A stretch of DNA of 64,000 nt from Mactromeris polynyma (GCA_032209605.1 JASFXZ010000001.1:16076256-16140255); one strand, 5' to 3'. Counted from the first letter of the stretch, positions 1 to 12,968 are shown. Made by a program: numbers and translations. The notes: generated by a model not told the origin, from the letters alone.

Positions 1-3000
1 AAAGTATGAAGTGTCAAAATGTTTGAACTTAAATTATGCGTAAAGGGCAACACAAAGTGCAAAGTCACACGGTCCCTATGTCACAACGTGATAGATTTAA
101 TCAGAAAATTGTCTGGGACCGTCTTCCATGTGACACACTGTTTTATTAATTATGCAAATGACCAGAAACATCGATGACACTTTGGTCGATATCTGTTGCA
201 TACAAGGCAGTGAAAAGTATACAAAGTAGTTAACGAATGCAGATGACTCGACACGGCAATATTGTGGGTGGTTCGGTTCCGCAGGAATTTTAAATGCATT
301 TGCATCGAAATGAATACAATTTGTAATGGTCTGTTCAATTATTAGTCAATGCTTCAGCGTGATCACTTTCGCGACATGGTAGACAACTTGTCAAAAACAT
401 TCATCAAGATGTGCACAATGTAATACAATGTTACTTGTAACCGAACATTGCGTTTTTGGCATCAATAAAATCGTTTCAATGAGTAGGGATCAGTACTTAA
501 TTTACGCAATACAATTTGATTCTTCTTTAACAATTTCTAGTAGATAATCCGGTTGTATCATAACTGAAAATGGAAAAATCTTACATTTTGTATGTTCTTT
601 TATGAGATTGTAGGGTTCGTATTTGGTCATGTGGATGAGCGAGTGGCGTTTCGCATATACACCGCATTTAGGATCGCTGAGGTCAAGCTCACCCTTTTTA
701 AGCATTAGAGAAATTGGGAATTGTATTGAAACTTGAAGATGATGGTAGCTTATATAATGTCCTGATATAGGGGTGTGCAGAGAGTCAAAATGATTCCGCT
801 ATTGTCATGAGTAAGAAATGAGATATTATGATAAAAAGCTTAGACCTTGCTTCAGATAGTATTAGAAACTTCCGGAGTTTACACCTATGTTGCCGTTTCT
901 AAAATAGAAACCGCCGTGTCGGATGATGTCTTTAGCTCAGAATAACATACGGTTATAGCAATGGGGTCTATCTTGCGTCAAGGTCACCGTTAAGAAAAGT
1001 AATATCAAGTCTTATCTAACTGTAGTTACAAGATTTACAAGATGATACTGTCATTATATTATCGCTGGATATGAACATTAATTGTGTATAATTAAATAAA
1101 TAAACTATTGACGTATTCCAATATTCCGGGCACATACATAGTCGTTCGGAGTTTATTACAGCAATGGTTAAATTCCGTGAGTGGAATATCGTGCCAAAAT
1201 GGTTGTAGTAAAAGTTCCTTTATACAATTATTTCAAGTACTTTCGGTCTAGCACCTGCTCACCCTAAATAATTACACTAAGGGAATAGTCACTTAAACTG
1301 ACTAATTTGGAATGCGTAGTTAATTGATGTCTAGCAAGAATTTGCAAGTCGTCAAACTGGATTAATGAGTATTCGCTTGTCGGAAGTGAATTGCATTGTG
1401 CTAATAGTGAAATCGGTATTCTGCCCGAATAACACGCTTTGATCCCAAGACAGCATCATGTTTGTAATGTGAACATGGAGGTTAACTTTGAGACGAATTA
1501 TGCACCATCGTATAACATATTTATGTACTTTGATCACACTTATCAACTAGTTAGTTCAAAATGTAAGAGTTGTACTTTTAAACAAGGGCAAACTTTGTTT
1601 TACTACAATCGACATGATAGAAATATTATTATGTTCCATTAGTCTAATTTATACATCACAAAATGCAAATTGTTTCCAATATACTTTTGAGTTGGTGATT
1701 CTGCAATAATAATAATACATATAAACTATACATGTAAATACGTAGGTTAAGCTTTCTGGACGCGAGATCGAGTCAATTTAATACCAATTAGAATCAAGAA
1801 GACGTGGTGCTAGTTTCGTTTAATATCAACATATGTAATCATGCACGAAGTTAATTCAAATTTAAAAACATAAATATAGGCGTCGAGCAGGAAATGCCAC
1901 AAACAGTGAAATATCTTTTAAAAAAGACAAACGGCGTAGATAGCATGATGTCTTCCGGTATGTTAAATGAAATAATGTTTTTGCAACATGTTGAAAAATA
2001 AATTCGTACTAAAAATAACTCGGATCTATGTATACTATAAGCATGGACCTGTCTTATCAGGCTCATATAATATATGCTGTTTTCTCGTAGATTCGTGCCC
2101 CTAAACAGAAAAGTCATTGCATGTTCATTCAGTACACAGTTAAATTACATATCTTTCATTTTAAACTAAAAAACACATTAATGCAAACCATTAAAAAGTC
2201 TAAATCAACATTTGTTTATGGCTTGCAATGTGCTTATAAACAGAATGTCAGTGATCTGGATCATCTGGAAGCTTTCTCATTGGATTCGTGCCCCTGAGAA
2301 ATCTGCCTCGTTCTGGTTTGTATACAATGTTATGACCTAAAAAGATGATGTTATATCCAACTGATAATAGTCCAACTGATAATGTTCGCACATCTTACGA
2401 AAACCCCGTTTGGTGCCTCTTGTGTGAACGGAAACCGTGTTTGGTGGTTCCTTGGTGAAAATATGATTGGTCAGTTTTTAAAAAGCCCGCTTCGAGGACA
2501 ACATTTGGATGGTCACAAATTTAGGTCAAAATTAATTGTTTACAGCTACGCCGAAAACATAAAAGTGCACAGCACCCCAAAAGCGCACGGAGACATGAAA
2601 ATTATACGTATACGAATATGTAAACACTTTGAATAATAAACGGAACACAAGACACACACATGAATGATAATCCGATATTACAATCTGGCCAGCGGGAACA
2701 GGGTGGATATCAATTTGGAAAACATTGTCTATCGCACAATACGTCTTCAGGGACCACAAAAACGTGGACGAGATGACAATTATTTTGTATTTGACTGATG
2801 ATGATGCTGTGTTGGAGATTTACGCCGTTATTTAACAGTGCATGAGTAATGTGCCATATTCAGGTGACCCAGCCAGATTTCCTAGGTACCCTGTGTATTT
2901 TGAAAATGACAATTTATCTCACTCTTGAAGTTCAATTTACCCATGTTGCTTTGTTAAATGATGGATGGATTCATTGGTTGAGTTTTACGGCGATTATACG

Positions 3001-5384
3001 CAGCTAGGTCAAATATCGCCGAGATCAGTACGTGAAATCATCTTGGTCAAATTACCAGAAATTAAATGTGTGATAATATTGCAGTTTAATTATTGATAAA
3101 ACATGATTTGTAGCTAAACCTTTGATGCTTCGCTAAACTTTAACAGTTTCTTTTTCTGGACGTATACACATATTCAATTGCGAACAACCGCAAATAGCAG
3201 GAGCTACCGTAATACCATTATGTGATACACGAACACATTTGTCTTGGATAATTTACTTTTTTCGCGGTCAATTAAAGTTGATTGAATGTAATGTCACTTC
3301 CTGATTGTGATCCCCGATCGTCTGCATTACACATCTTGCACATATCAATGGCGCTTTATAACATAACGCCTGTACTCTTTGAGAAGTCGACAGAGCGATT
3401 AATATAATGACTGTTGTCAGTTTACTAAGTTACAACTGATATAGATTGGTCCAATCAATAAAACGCCTTGTACATGTTACCGTTCCTTCAGCTTCCCCCC
3501 CATACATTTACCTATCAACTCAGTGAGTATAAGCAATAACACATCATTACACGAGCACCAAACACGCAATGATATAACAGTAGAATGACACAAATAACAG
3601 TTCAGACATAAGACAAACTTGAACAGCTTTTAGCAAGGGTATGGTCATCAATTAGACTGCGATTTATACGTTAACTTACCATTACAAGAAAATGAGGGTG
3701 GGAATTTCTCATTTTTGACACACTAATGGAATGTATTGGTCAGTAATTGTATTTGTACCGAACTCTTCGTCCTTTCCGTATCACTAATTTCTTATTTATT
3801 CGTTTGGATGGCTGTTACAGTCCGTGTCTTTTAGAGATGATCACAGACGCGGCAAATTATGTTTACCATCTACTAATGTATCCGACAGACATTTCTTGTG
3901 CCACTGATGTTAGTAATATACTGGCGCATATATCTACACAATTGTGGTTGGCAATACAAAAAGAAACAAAGATATCGATATTAAAGTGCTCTTGTCAAAT
4001 TTTAGAATTAGGTTAATTGTGTAAAATACCAAAACGACCATATTCATCTTTTTTCGTGGGACGTTTTGTTAATTTACCTTAGGCAGAATTTGGTTACGTT
4101 TTAACGTAATCTAAATCGCTAACTAAAAATTAATTTACCTTCAAAGTATGAATCAGCTCGACGACGAACACATCAGATGATAGGTCGTAATTAAAATAGT
4201 TTCCAATTTTGGAATTTGCCTTGAACTTCAAAAGATCAAACCCTTAGTACAGCGTGTGGTACCGACATATAGGTAGAGTTTTATTGGCGCCGCCCATGAG
4301 GGCGGGGCCTTTAATGGAATCACGAAATTTTTGAGACTATGGTAGGAGCATCTATTTATAACTGAATCTATTTTTTATTAAGCGTTAAACCGCAGTAAAT
4401 ATTACACGTTACTTTTTGTATTTTTATGATTTAGAAATAAAATATTGTTAATGCATTTTTATTGTCGAATAAATGTCTTTTACAAAGTTAAAACGATATG
4501 GTTATGATAGATACCTGCTGACCCCCGAAAAATAGGACGATTCTACATAAACAGCATGTGTGTTAGGTGTCGAAGATAAAATAATAATAAATTTATTATA
4601 AAAATCTTCATTTTCACTTTACTTAAATCAATACACAGTGGTACTTGTAACGTGAATATTTATGCACGTTACGGTGTTTAAAAGGAAATACACGCCAATG
4701 AAAATGGACTATTCCAAAACATTGTGCACCAGTTTTTCGGCACCCTTGGATGCTTTGCATCAATGCATTTCTTGTAGGTAATGTATTCATGATAAAAAAA
4801 ATTCAAATTCAATTGCTTATTCAATTATGTGTTATTTTATCACTAAAATCAAACATTCAGACTGAATGAAATAATGCATAATATTGAAGATACTGAAGTA
4901 CTGTTTAAAGTCTGTACGTAGAAGTGAATATGCAAATGCAAAGTCTACATGTATAAATGATAAGCAGTAATTCTGTCCTGATATGTCTTATCTATGAGTT
5001 TTTACCAAATGCATTATCATGGTGTAAGTTCATAGTCATTATTTAGTCATTTCAGCATTCAACCACTCAATATGTCATTAGTAAAATTGAGTTACTTCTT
5101 TGAATCAATCCAATAATAGTTGTACCACAAGTTCGACAATCCTTTGTTGTTCTCATTACCTTTCGTTTTGATTGAATCATAAAGCCCTCTTCTTTTGATA
5201 CCCTAGGATTCTATGGTGAAATACTGTTTTGTTCTACACTTTATTTGATATAATATTTATGTATATATATCTCCCCATTTACAGTAGGCCAATGATTACG
5301 AACTTTCTGGGTTTTTGTGTGAAGCACCCCATCCATTCATTCCCCGTTTTTGTACCTCCCTTATGTATTCATACTTGTGTTTTA
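1..5384. other. Unrecognised AT-rich sequence
   Basis: No gene, RNA gene or classified transposon was recognised here. Reading frames of 60-90 codons occur on both strands but lack domains, splice context or compositional difference from their surroundings, so they are treated as chance. Small structures seen are a short tandem duplication near 2359-2385 (TCCAACTGATAAT repeated) and a GC-rich hairpin at 4286-4309, listed separately. Old, unrecognisable transposon remnants are possible. Confidence 0.5.
4286..4309. repeat. GC-rich hairpin
   Basis: An inverted repeat of about 9 bp per arm (CCGCCC...GGGCGG with flanking GGC/GCC) surrounds a short loop in otherwise AT-rich DNA. It is much more G+C-rich than its surroundings. 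It may be the tip of an old hairpin-type mobile element; a similar GC-rich loop (GCGAGGCTCTGCCTCGC) sits at the centre of the foldback at 18358-18520. No function is assigned. Confidence 0.5.
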
Positions 5385-5540
5385 TGGTTTGCAGACCATT
5401 CCTTGGACCCTATTCCCATACATGTTTATCCTTGCACCTACTCAGTGCTCAAGTTTTGTAGACGGTTGTTTCCCTGTAGTTGGTGTGGGGAGGAATTGCC
5501 CTATGTGGCGTTCCTTGTGTCAGAGTTTAATCTCTCTATC
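5385..5540 (+). repeat. GGAGGCACTGTC-family dispersed repeat, copy 1
   Basis: First of about ten related stretches. Shared landmarks in order are GCAGACCATTCCTTGG, CCCATACATGTTTA, a GTTGTTTCCC block, a GGTGTGGGGAGG block, GGCGTTCC and TTAATCTCTCT. This copy is diverged in its centre (GGAATTGCC in place of GGCACTGTC). The 116- and 66-codon frames over it simply translate the repeat. Family identity is not known. Confidence 0.6.
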
Positions 5541-5997
5541 CCACTATTAGATATTCAAGATAATTCAAGTGCATTATGATGCACACCATACATCTTTTTT
5601 GTTTTTACATTTGAAGCAGGAACAAGAAACATTTCGAGACTGTTTGCATACTTGGTACTTATATATTTACCGAGTGTATTTTGTTGTGTGCGTAATGGTT
5701 GATATCTTTTATGGATCAGTTACAGCCTACTAAGTCAATTTATGTATATACATGTACGTTGAAATCAAACCCCCCACTATTTTTACTGAAGTTCCAAGGC
5801 TGTAAATCGCTTCATATTTGGATATTATTTCCCTTCTTGTTTAAGATAAGTATCAACATCCCCTTTCCCCTTGTACAATTACTAAGCCTGGTAAACTAAT
5901 CATCTTGCTTCCCTCCATTCCATCCCTACTCCCCCTTGTTGTCCGTTGCAATTCTCTAAGATAATTTTTGATAATCATCCATACAATTCCTTACTTC
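5541..5997. other. Spacer between two repeat copies
   Basis: AT-rich, pyrimidine-biased sequence between repeat copies 1 and 2. A 66-codon frame at 5699-5899 has no recognisable domain. Nothing else is seen. Confidence 0.45.
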
Positions 5998-6132
5998 CCC
6001 ATCCCTATGAATGTTTGCCATTACCCCATCATCTCCTAATGTATCGCATGCCGATGTTTCCCCTGGGATCTGTGTGTGGAGGAGCATTGTCTTGTAAATA
6101 TGGCGTTCCCTGTAACAACTTAATGTCTTTAA
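5998..6132 (+). repeat. GGAGGCACTGTC-family dispersed repeat, copy 2
   Basis: Matches the family from the CATTACCCC block through TGTTTCCCCTGGGATCTG, a GTGGAGGAGCATTGTC core, TGGCGTTCCCTGTAACAAC and TTAATGTCT. It has the same orientation as copy 1 and lies about 0.6 kb from it, so the two may be fragments of one larger insertion. Confidence 0.6.
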
Positions 6133-6241
6133 TTCTGAACACATTATATCTGTGTTTATTTGTCTACAAACGTATGAATGACTAATTCAGCACGACCCTT
6201 AATGACATTTATTTGCATGTAATTGGAACATGTTGCAGCCA

Positions 6242-6592
6242 TTACAAGTTTTTATTGCAATTTCGGACAGCAACAAATCGGAACTGTGATGTTGGATTCA
6301 TTGTCTGATAGGCATTGCAAAAGCTTTCATCACAGCAATGCAAACTATTATTCATCAAATTAGTGTAAAAGTCGTCTATACTTTGTAATACGTTATCTAT
6401 GCACGTTACCAAACCATCTAGACACATTGATTTATTCATCAATAGAACTTTACGCATATTCTGTACTTTTGATAATGAAATTAGATATACAATCCTCTGT
6501 ACTCGACTAACTAACAATTCATTGAATAGGTCTACTAAGGATTTGGTATAATACAGGCTTGTCCCTGTATGTCTTTGGTAAAAGAACCACAT
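6242..6592 (-). CDS. Hypothetical 116-codon open frame, doubtful
   Basis: Among the longer open frames in the window. The C-terminal half holds several cysteines (CLDGLVTC, a CC pair, SFCNAY, RNC), an arrangement that could belong to a secreted disulphide-rich domain. No signal peptide or membrane segment is evident, no known family is recognised, and clear splice sites were not identified. A chance frame is the more likely explanation; an isolated exon is the alternative. Confidence 0.15.
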   Translation of the reverse strand: MWFFYQRHTGTSLYYTKSLVDLFNELLVSRVQRIVYLISLSKVQNMRKVLLMNKSMCLDGLVTCIDNVLQSIDDFYTNLMNNSLHCCDESFCNAYQTMNPTSQFRFVAVRNCNKNL

Positions 6593-6695
6593 TCCGTTAA
6601 ATATTTTTGAATCGCAACGAAAACGAAGTTAACATTTAAAGTCTGACTGCAATGGATCCAAAATAAACAAAGTTTGCACCCGTAGAAAACTATTT

Positions 6696-6934
6696 GAACG
6701 CCACTGTACGATTTCGAACCTCTTTATTAAGTGACGTCATTTCCAGAGAACGTCACATATGACGTCAGCATGTACTGACAGTAAGCAATATATGCACCAT
6801 TATGGCAATAGGAAAACGAAGTGACTACATGGGAGTAATTATTGTTTCCTGCTTGCAAACAGTGACATCACTTGTTGCGTTTTCTTGAAATGACGTCACT
6901 TACAGAAGAGGTTGTATATCCCATCGCAGCCCTC
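6696..6934 (+). mobile_element. Hairpin MITE with TGACGTCA motifs (copy 1)
   Basis: A 239-bp non-coding element ending GAACGCC...GCCCTC with the 4-bp flanks ATTT on both sides (6692-6695 and 6935-6938). Long subterminal inverted repeats carry the block TGACGTCATTTC(A/C)AGA(A/G)AACG and its complement. Four other copies lie in the duplicated region. This one sits outside the duplication, so it shows that the family is dispersed. Three perfect TGACGTCA octamers are present. With no reading frame, it is non-autonomous; the mobilising transposase superfamily is unknown. Confidence 0.75.
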
Positions 6935-7301
6935 ATTTGATCAATTCCAGTAGATATTCTCAATTTCCAATTGTGGCCTTAATCAAACGTTAATTTGGGT
7001 ATATTTGCAGATATTGTTATGTCATATTTATCTCTGTGACAATTTGTATACCCTATCAGAATATTTACAGACGTATCGCGAACGGAAATGTTTGCGAATC
7101 ACCTATATGTGAATTGGTACATTTATTAGTCAAGTTATGTGAACATATATTTCTGTGACGAGGAAATGACGCTGGCTATTATTTTCTGGAATCAGTGAAA
7201 TTCGCGAACATTGTCATTTCGCGACTATTACCCTGCATGGAATGTTACTGCAGTAGTGCACCAGTACTAAATTTCAAAATACCACTTATTCAAACGCGGC
7301 A

Positions 7302-7344
7302 TAACAACCCCCCCCCCGGACACAACCCCCCCCCCCCCCCGGAC
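7302..7344. repeat. Poly-C tracts (C10 and C15)
   Basis: Two long C runs, 7308-7317 and 7326-7340, are each preceded by ACAA and followed by GGACA, so the array is two units of an ACAA-C(n)-GG repeat. The complementary strand carries G10 and G15 runs, which could form G-quadruplex structure. Run lengths are prone to sequencing error. The 62-codon frame across it is a by-product. Confidence 0.8.
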
Positions 7345-9004
7345 AATAATACGTCAACATATGCGTGGATGTGTTTGACATAGTCGTCATCCATAGAAAC
7401 ACTGCCGTAGTGATGATGTGTTTTTATCTTTTATGTTGTAATGTTCATTAATATATGATGAATCAGATAACATGAATGCTGGCCGAATGTCACCGATCTC
7501 ATGAAAATGCTATATGTGACAAACTTGATGAGTTGCCAATAAGGAAAATCCAGACGATGTATTTCCCGAGAGAAACTTTCAGGTTACACACTTCATACGT
7601 TTGCTCGAACAAATTTGTCATAGTTACAAAAACCTTCTAGCCTATATTCTGAATTTTCCAAGGTGTGAAACCGTTGTGGAACTAAGTGGCTGTGCACTTT
7701 GTTCTCAGATCTACCAATATCTGTCACATCCCTTTATGTTTTAATTTATACCCACCTAATCCCTTTGTATTGTACGTGTTTCCATTCCGCATCTTATTAA
7801 ATATATTTCATATATGATTCTCTTCAGTTTTATTTCAGCCGTTCTCATTTTTCATGATGTTCTTTTTATATTTTTTCTATATATTTCTCTCCTCTTGATA
7901 TAATCTCGGCTCCTTAGGGAGGCCCTCTTCTGTGAAGTTGGGATCACTTTACTGCACTTTCTGTCGTTTTACCAGTGCTCGTTATGCGATATCTGGAATA
8001 ATGGATAGTCCTTTCATAACATCTTATTTGGGGTCTGATAGATATGAGAATGTAAGAATTCGTGACAGTTCTGTTAGTGGCGACTATAATTGCCGCTTCC
8101 TACATCGTGTTGCAGAAAGGACTAAACGTTACCAAATCCCCGTTACTTCTTTTGAATTATGTATACATACCCGGATATCTCAGAATGAACTGAAACCTTA
8201 TTCATCAAATTGTATGTATGGGTGTGTAAAAACTATAAAAACAATATTAAAATGAATTATTTGCAAGTGCAATTAAAGGCATATAACGCATACTAAACAA
8301 AGACAATTTTAAGCAAAATTCAAACGTTGGGTATTTATACATGACAAATAGTGTATACCCAGACACATTTATTTTGTAATAAAAACTAAGAGCTATGATT
8401 TTATAAAAAAGAATAAATCAACAGTGATGGGCAACCGGTCTTCATTACAGTAAAACTATCCAGCCGGCTTTACAATGCCATATCTCTGTACATATCATTT
8501 TCATATGTAATCATATAACCTTTTGGTAACGACAGATTAAAATAATGATACAAGGATTTATTAATAGTCAGTGACATCACGCATGAAGTTTTAATGTGTC
8601 AATTTGTAACTTGCAAATGGAAAACTTTCAAATCCTCTTCGCATCCTGACAATTACTCAATATGTTTTTTTTATTTCGAGAACGTTTGCATGTAAGGCAG
8701 TGATTGCTTTTCATTTTACTTCCTTGTTCCTACTTTTTCATCAAGATGTTAGCATGAAATGTCCTAAAAAGAACTCGCAAAATGATCAATTAGCACATTT
8801 GGTACTCAATAATGCCAGTAATGAGACATGCATCGTTTGTACTCCAGTTGTTCGTTCACGAAACGTAAATAAATTCCCTAACTACTAGCTGTTACTGGAC
8901 GCGTCTGTAATACTTCTCAGTGTGAACCTGTGGATACCAATAAACTTTATTTTATGCCTGAAATTGATGCAATCCACAATACTATAAGATTCGAGCCTCC
9001 TAGT
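7345..9004. other. Unrecognised sequence, pyrimidine-rich in part
   Basis: No gene is recognised. The stretch 7720-7990 is T/C-rich and includes TTAGGGAGGCCCTCTTCTGTGAAGTTGGG broken over several words; a weakly similar T/C-rich stretch lies at 63640-63900, so an old repeat family is possible. A 107-codon frame at 7932-8255 has no recognisable domain and is probably chance. Confidence 0.4.
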
Positions 9005-9178
9005 TATTCCTTATGGTCTGCCAGGCCATTCATTGCGACTATGTTCGTTACGTATGTACCATTGAGCCTCCTTACATGCCTTTTGTATTATGGATTGTTG
9101 TTCTCTCGGAGGTCTTAGTGTGGAGGCACTTATGTATGTGTCGTTCCCTGTAGCAACTTATTCTCTCTCTTTTATACA
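9005..9178 (+). repeat. GGAGGCACTGTC-family dispersed repeat, copy 3
   Basis: Begins with TTATGGTCTGCCAGGCCATTC, shared almost exactly with copy 6 at 25520. It continues through GAGCCTCCTTACATGCC, GGATTGTTGTTCTC, a GGAGGTCT block, TGGAGGCACT, CGTTCCCTGTAGCAACTTA and ends in TTCTCTCTCT. With copy 6 it defines the fuller left part of the family. Confidence 0.65.
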
Positions 9179-9654
9179 TAGTTCAACTATAGTGGAGTGT
9201 TTTATCTGAGGCATTTCCAACAGTATTTCATACTTTAGTTAAGAGTGCGTAGTGACCATTCGAAACATTAAAATGTATTTCATATTCTTTAATTCAATTT
9301 AGTAGTTTATTTGTTATAGGCCACCAAGTCTAAGACGACATATTATTTATAATATATACATGTTGTGACAATGTCAACACAGGAACAAATAAATTTTGAA
9401 CAAAACGTAATGAAAATCACAAGTAAGAGAATAATTATGATAATAAAATCCGGTATGGTGAAATATCGATATGGATATCAAAATGTATGTAGCATTTTAA
9501 AATAATATTACATTTTAGTTATCAATCGATAATTATATCATAACTACAAAGCATACAGTAGATGTTACATTGGAAAATATATAGTGTGTCGATAATTCGT
9601 ATAAACCTCATATGTGAAAATTTATAGTTACTATAAATGATTACATCATAATTA

Positions 9655-10094
9655 TTAAGCATTCAATAGAGTGTTTCTTTGTTGTGGTGCAAAATATTCA
9701 TACATAGCAATTTTTCTTAACAAATCCTCCTTCTCTGTACACAGCAAGACAATTTCATATTTTTTTGGCAAGGATTTCTTTCGAATATCAGAATAAAAAG
9801 GACATCAAGCAAGAAATGATTTTCAGTTTTTCTACTGCATATTTACATAATTCACAAAACCTTTGATATTGTTCAGTATTTGGGTATCTGCCATATTCAC
9901 TTTCAAGTCTATGTGATGAACACCGAAAACATGCAAGAGAATTTCTGTATTTGCGAATATATTTCATGACAAAAAGTGATTTAAAATGTGAGTAAAATAG
10001 AAGTTTTGGCGAATGTACAATAGAAGAATGCAATTCCCGACAATACTGATCTTAAAGCGATTGATTAAAGATAGCAATAAAATGTTTTGTCATT
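9655..10094 (-). pseudogene. Decayed C-terminus of non-LTR retrotransposon ORF2
   Basis: The frame reading leftward from 10033 contains a basic stretch, then CFRCSSHRL, a GRY motif and a C-x2-C pair. This pattern is known from the region after the reverse transcriptase in many lophotrochozoan LINE ORF2 proteins. Homology-like sequence continues in another frame with CPFYSDIR and ends at the stop at 9655-9657, so a frameshift lies near 9800-9840. Further right, to about 10094, matching sequence is interrupted by a stop. The reverse transcriptase and endonuclease domains are absent, consistent with 5' truncation. The clade cannot be assigned from this piece. Confidence 0.6.
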
Positions 10095-10772
10095 CAATAC
10101 AACTAAATTTAGCCTAACATATCCAAAGTCACAGCTACACAGAAGATTATTTACAAACCTCGCCCAAAGTTATATTTATCTTCAGTGGCAGTACCAGCTT
10201 TCTAGAATCCAAGAGTATTCGTTATTGCAAAGGAAGGACTAAGTTGACACAGGGCAAGCATCATTCACAAGACAATGCCTCCCGATACAACAATCATGGA
10301 AACGTCAGCCCACTAATAGTAGAAGGGTATAGGGCAATCATCTTTCGGGATAGGCATGTAAGGAATAGTCTGGTTGATTGCCAAAATCAATTAAAGAGTG
10401 TGGAAAGAGGGGGGAAAAAGGGGAGTAAATCAAGGAAAGAAAGGACAAGCTAAGACAATGCATTGACCATAGACAGAAAGGGGGATGAACACGAACATTA
10501 TATCACAAGCATTATGAATTTGACATTTAGGATTTGCGCTCACATGTTGCGACTGTCAATTATTGACATATGTTGTTCAATTACTCTTATACAAACAAGA
10601 CAATGTGCACTAAAGTTTTATGAGATTTAACCTTCACTTTTGTGACGATAGTGTATGCACAAATGGTATAAAAATGTTAAATTGTCAGCAAGTAAAATGT
10701 TAACTTCAAATTATGTCAGGATAGAAGCTGCATTCTGTCTTTCTGGAATTTTGTTGTTTGTGTTCTAACTGT
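10095..10772. other. Unrecognised sequence
   Basis: Upstream of the LINE fragment no further coding homology could be followed. A 69-codon frame at 10244-10453 ends in a lysine/arginine/glycine-rich tail translated from a purine-rich stretch near 10400-10450 and is not recognisable. Nothing else is seen. Confidence 0.45.
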
Positions 10773-11475
10773 TACATGTAACCGTTAAATTGGATGTGTA
10801 TTATGTCAGTAACGGTTGTGTCCATCGGTCTTCACTGTAAGACTATTTGTCCGCATGAACCACAGGTACTTAAAGCAAAATATTTTAATTTTCTGTACCG
10901 GCTATTTACTATAATAAAAATAAAGGTAAGTTACGAACTATTAGGACGTTCTTTTATTTTACAAACTTAAGCAGGAAAGATAACCAAACCCACACATATT
11001 TGCAAAGATATGATGTCCATCTACATGAAATTGTCATTCCAACTATTCCAACCCGTCACATATGTCCGAAAACACAAAAAGTTTCATCAAAATCACCGAA
11101 AATCTGCAGCATGTCAAGATCGACGTCCACCGATCATTTTCACCTATTTCATTAATGTTATCATCACTTATACGAATACGGTCCTAATTTCCGATTCCGA
11201 TCCATGCAATGACTCGAAATACTGCGTTCTCATCATGTCGGAACATATAATATCCATTTGCACCATCAACATACACAATTTTAAAGGTGATTTCAGTTCT
11301 TTGATCCGTCCGCGGTCATTTTGATTTGGATTGACAGTTGTTGAAATTACCTATGAAATCGTGTATTTTGATGGTGCAAATGGATATTATATGTTCCGAC
11401 ATGATGTGAAAGCAGTATTTCGATTCCTTGCATGTCGTTACTGACATAATGCACATTCAATTTAACGGTTACAAG
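10773..11475. mobile_element. Foldback element, left arm split by a 387-bp insert
   Basis: The right arm (about 11361-11475) is continuous. Its reverse complement matches the left side in two pieces: 10773-10815 (contains ACCGTTAAATTG and TTATGTCAGTAACG) and 11203-11282 (contains ATCATGTCGGAACATATAAT and CCATTTGCACCATCAA). Arms are about 115-120 bp with roughly 90% pairing and a loop of about 78 bp. The simplest reading is a MITE-like hairpin whose left arm was later interrupted at 10816-11202. The insert has no recognisable coding capacity. Frames crossing the arms (11010-11324, 11347-11532) are artefacts of the hairpin. Confidence 0.7.
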
Positions 11476-12759
11476 TATCATGAACCATATCGTAACGTCG
11501 AAGTGTCTTATTTTGAATGGCATCCCAATCATAAATCAGAGAAGCAGATGTTGCTGGCGACATTGTTTCTTGTACTCATAGATGTGCTCTATAGTTAAAG
11601 TCTGAAGAACATGCCGGCAACATGATACGTTAACGTGATGCAATATATTTCTTATCATCAAATCGGCGTGCTGGCATACGTTGCCGTGTATTAGAATAGA
11701 GAATATATATTTCACATATCCTAAACAGTTACAAAAGAACTTTTTAGAGAAGTGAAGTGGAATTTGTAAAAAAATCTCTAAAAGCCCAAAACTACAGAAC
11801 GTCAATTGCACAGTAAAATGAAAACAATACCCAATAAGCGCAATACCATTCTTAGTTAATGATAAGTCCATAATATGTTGTTTACCGAAAGTCTAAAACA
11901 AAAATGATAAAGTCAACTGAGTTTGTTATAAAAACATTTTTATTACTAACGATATCATTCAAGAACTTCATAATTCACGGTTATAAATGTATTAGGTAAC
12001 GTCGTATCCTAAAAACACAGCTTAGGTAAACACGATACAGAGTTTACCTCTTAGTTGCTTCGGAAAGACAATCGCTATTCTTTGATAATATAACATCAAA
12101 TTGTCACATTGTCAAAATGATTATTCATAAGTGATTAGTAAGACTCCATGTTGTAATCATCAGTCGGAATATAGCCGAAGTTTTTTGATATCGGAACATG
12201 CTGTAATCAATTGTTTGATTGATGTGTCAGACAAAAGTAAATTGGAAATGCAGAGGCTTTCCTCTTGTTGTTGACGTTTATCAAAGACGTGCACATTGTT
12301 TATATGTGATATGTAATACGCTATACACTGTGTATACTAGAAAGCTAGAAGATGGGACTTTTGGTTTTGACCAGTGTTAAGTAACTAATGACTGTACTGC
12401 AGTTTTAATTATGCTACCAAACTGTTTATTTATGAGCGTTCCCGAGGACGAATGAGTGAATGAAGTACAAAGAAATGAGAAAGTGTACCACGTGGAATGC
12501 AACAATAAATCCACGTCTACACCTACAGATCGAACATGCGACCTCTCACTGGCAAACATTTCTTAACTTATATTCTGCTGTAAATGATATTATATTTATT
12601 AGTTTCCTCATGAGTATTAAAATTCTATACGAAGCATGAACGATTTTATAGTTGTCATGTCCCCTAAAACACATTCATTTATATTTGTTATGCATTATCT
12701 GTATCCATAGCCTCGGAATAGACGAGAACTCCTGACTTGTTCCGTGGTATATTCCATCC
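11476..12759. other. Unrecognised sequence
   Basis: Contains a 111-codon frame on the minus strand (11536-11871) with a hydrophobic N-terminal half and several cysteines but no recognisable family. No splice sites or repeats were identified. Treated as non-coding. Confidence 0.4.
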
Positions 12760-12968
12760 AGTCAACCTTTTTCCACAATGTTGTTTCCCTAAATTCTTGA
12801 TGATTGGTTTTGATTTTCGCAGACCCTCCCTTGGGCCCCTATTCCCATACATGTTTACGCTTGCACATTCACTGTCGGTTGCCTGTTGGTTTTCCATGGG
12901 GTCTGTGTGGGGAGGCATTGTCTTATGTCTATATGTGCCTATCCCTGCGGCAACTTAATCTCTCTTAG
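12760..12968 (+). repeat. GGAGGCACTGTC-family dispersed repeat, copy 4
   Basis: One of the better-preserved copies: TTTTCGCAGACC, CCTTGGGCCCCTATTCCC, ATACATGTTTACGCTTGCAC, GGGGTCTGTGTGGGGAGGC, CCCTGCGGCAACTTAATCTC. The opposed 73- and 76-codon frames over it are translations of the repeat, not genes. Confidence 0.65.

Noticed and set aside
4286..4309. Rho-independent terminator
   Set aside because: A GC-rich hairpin without a following T run or adjacent gene, in eukaryotic sequence.
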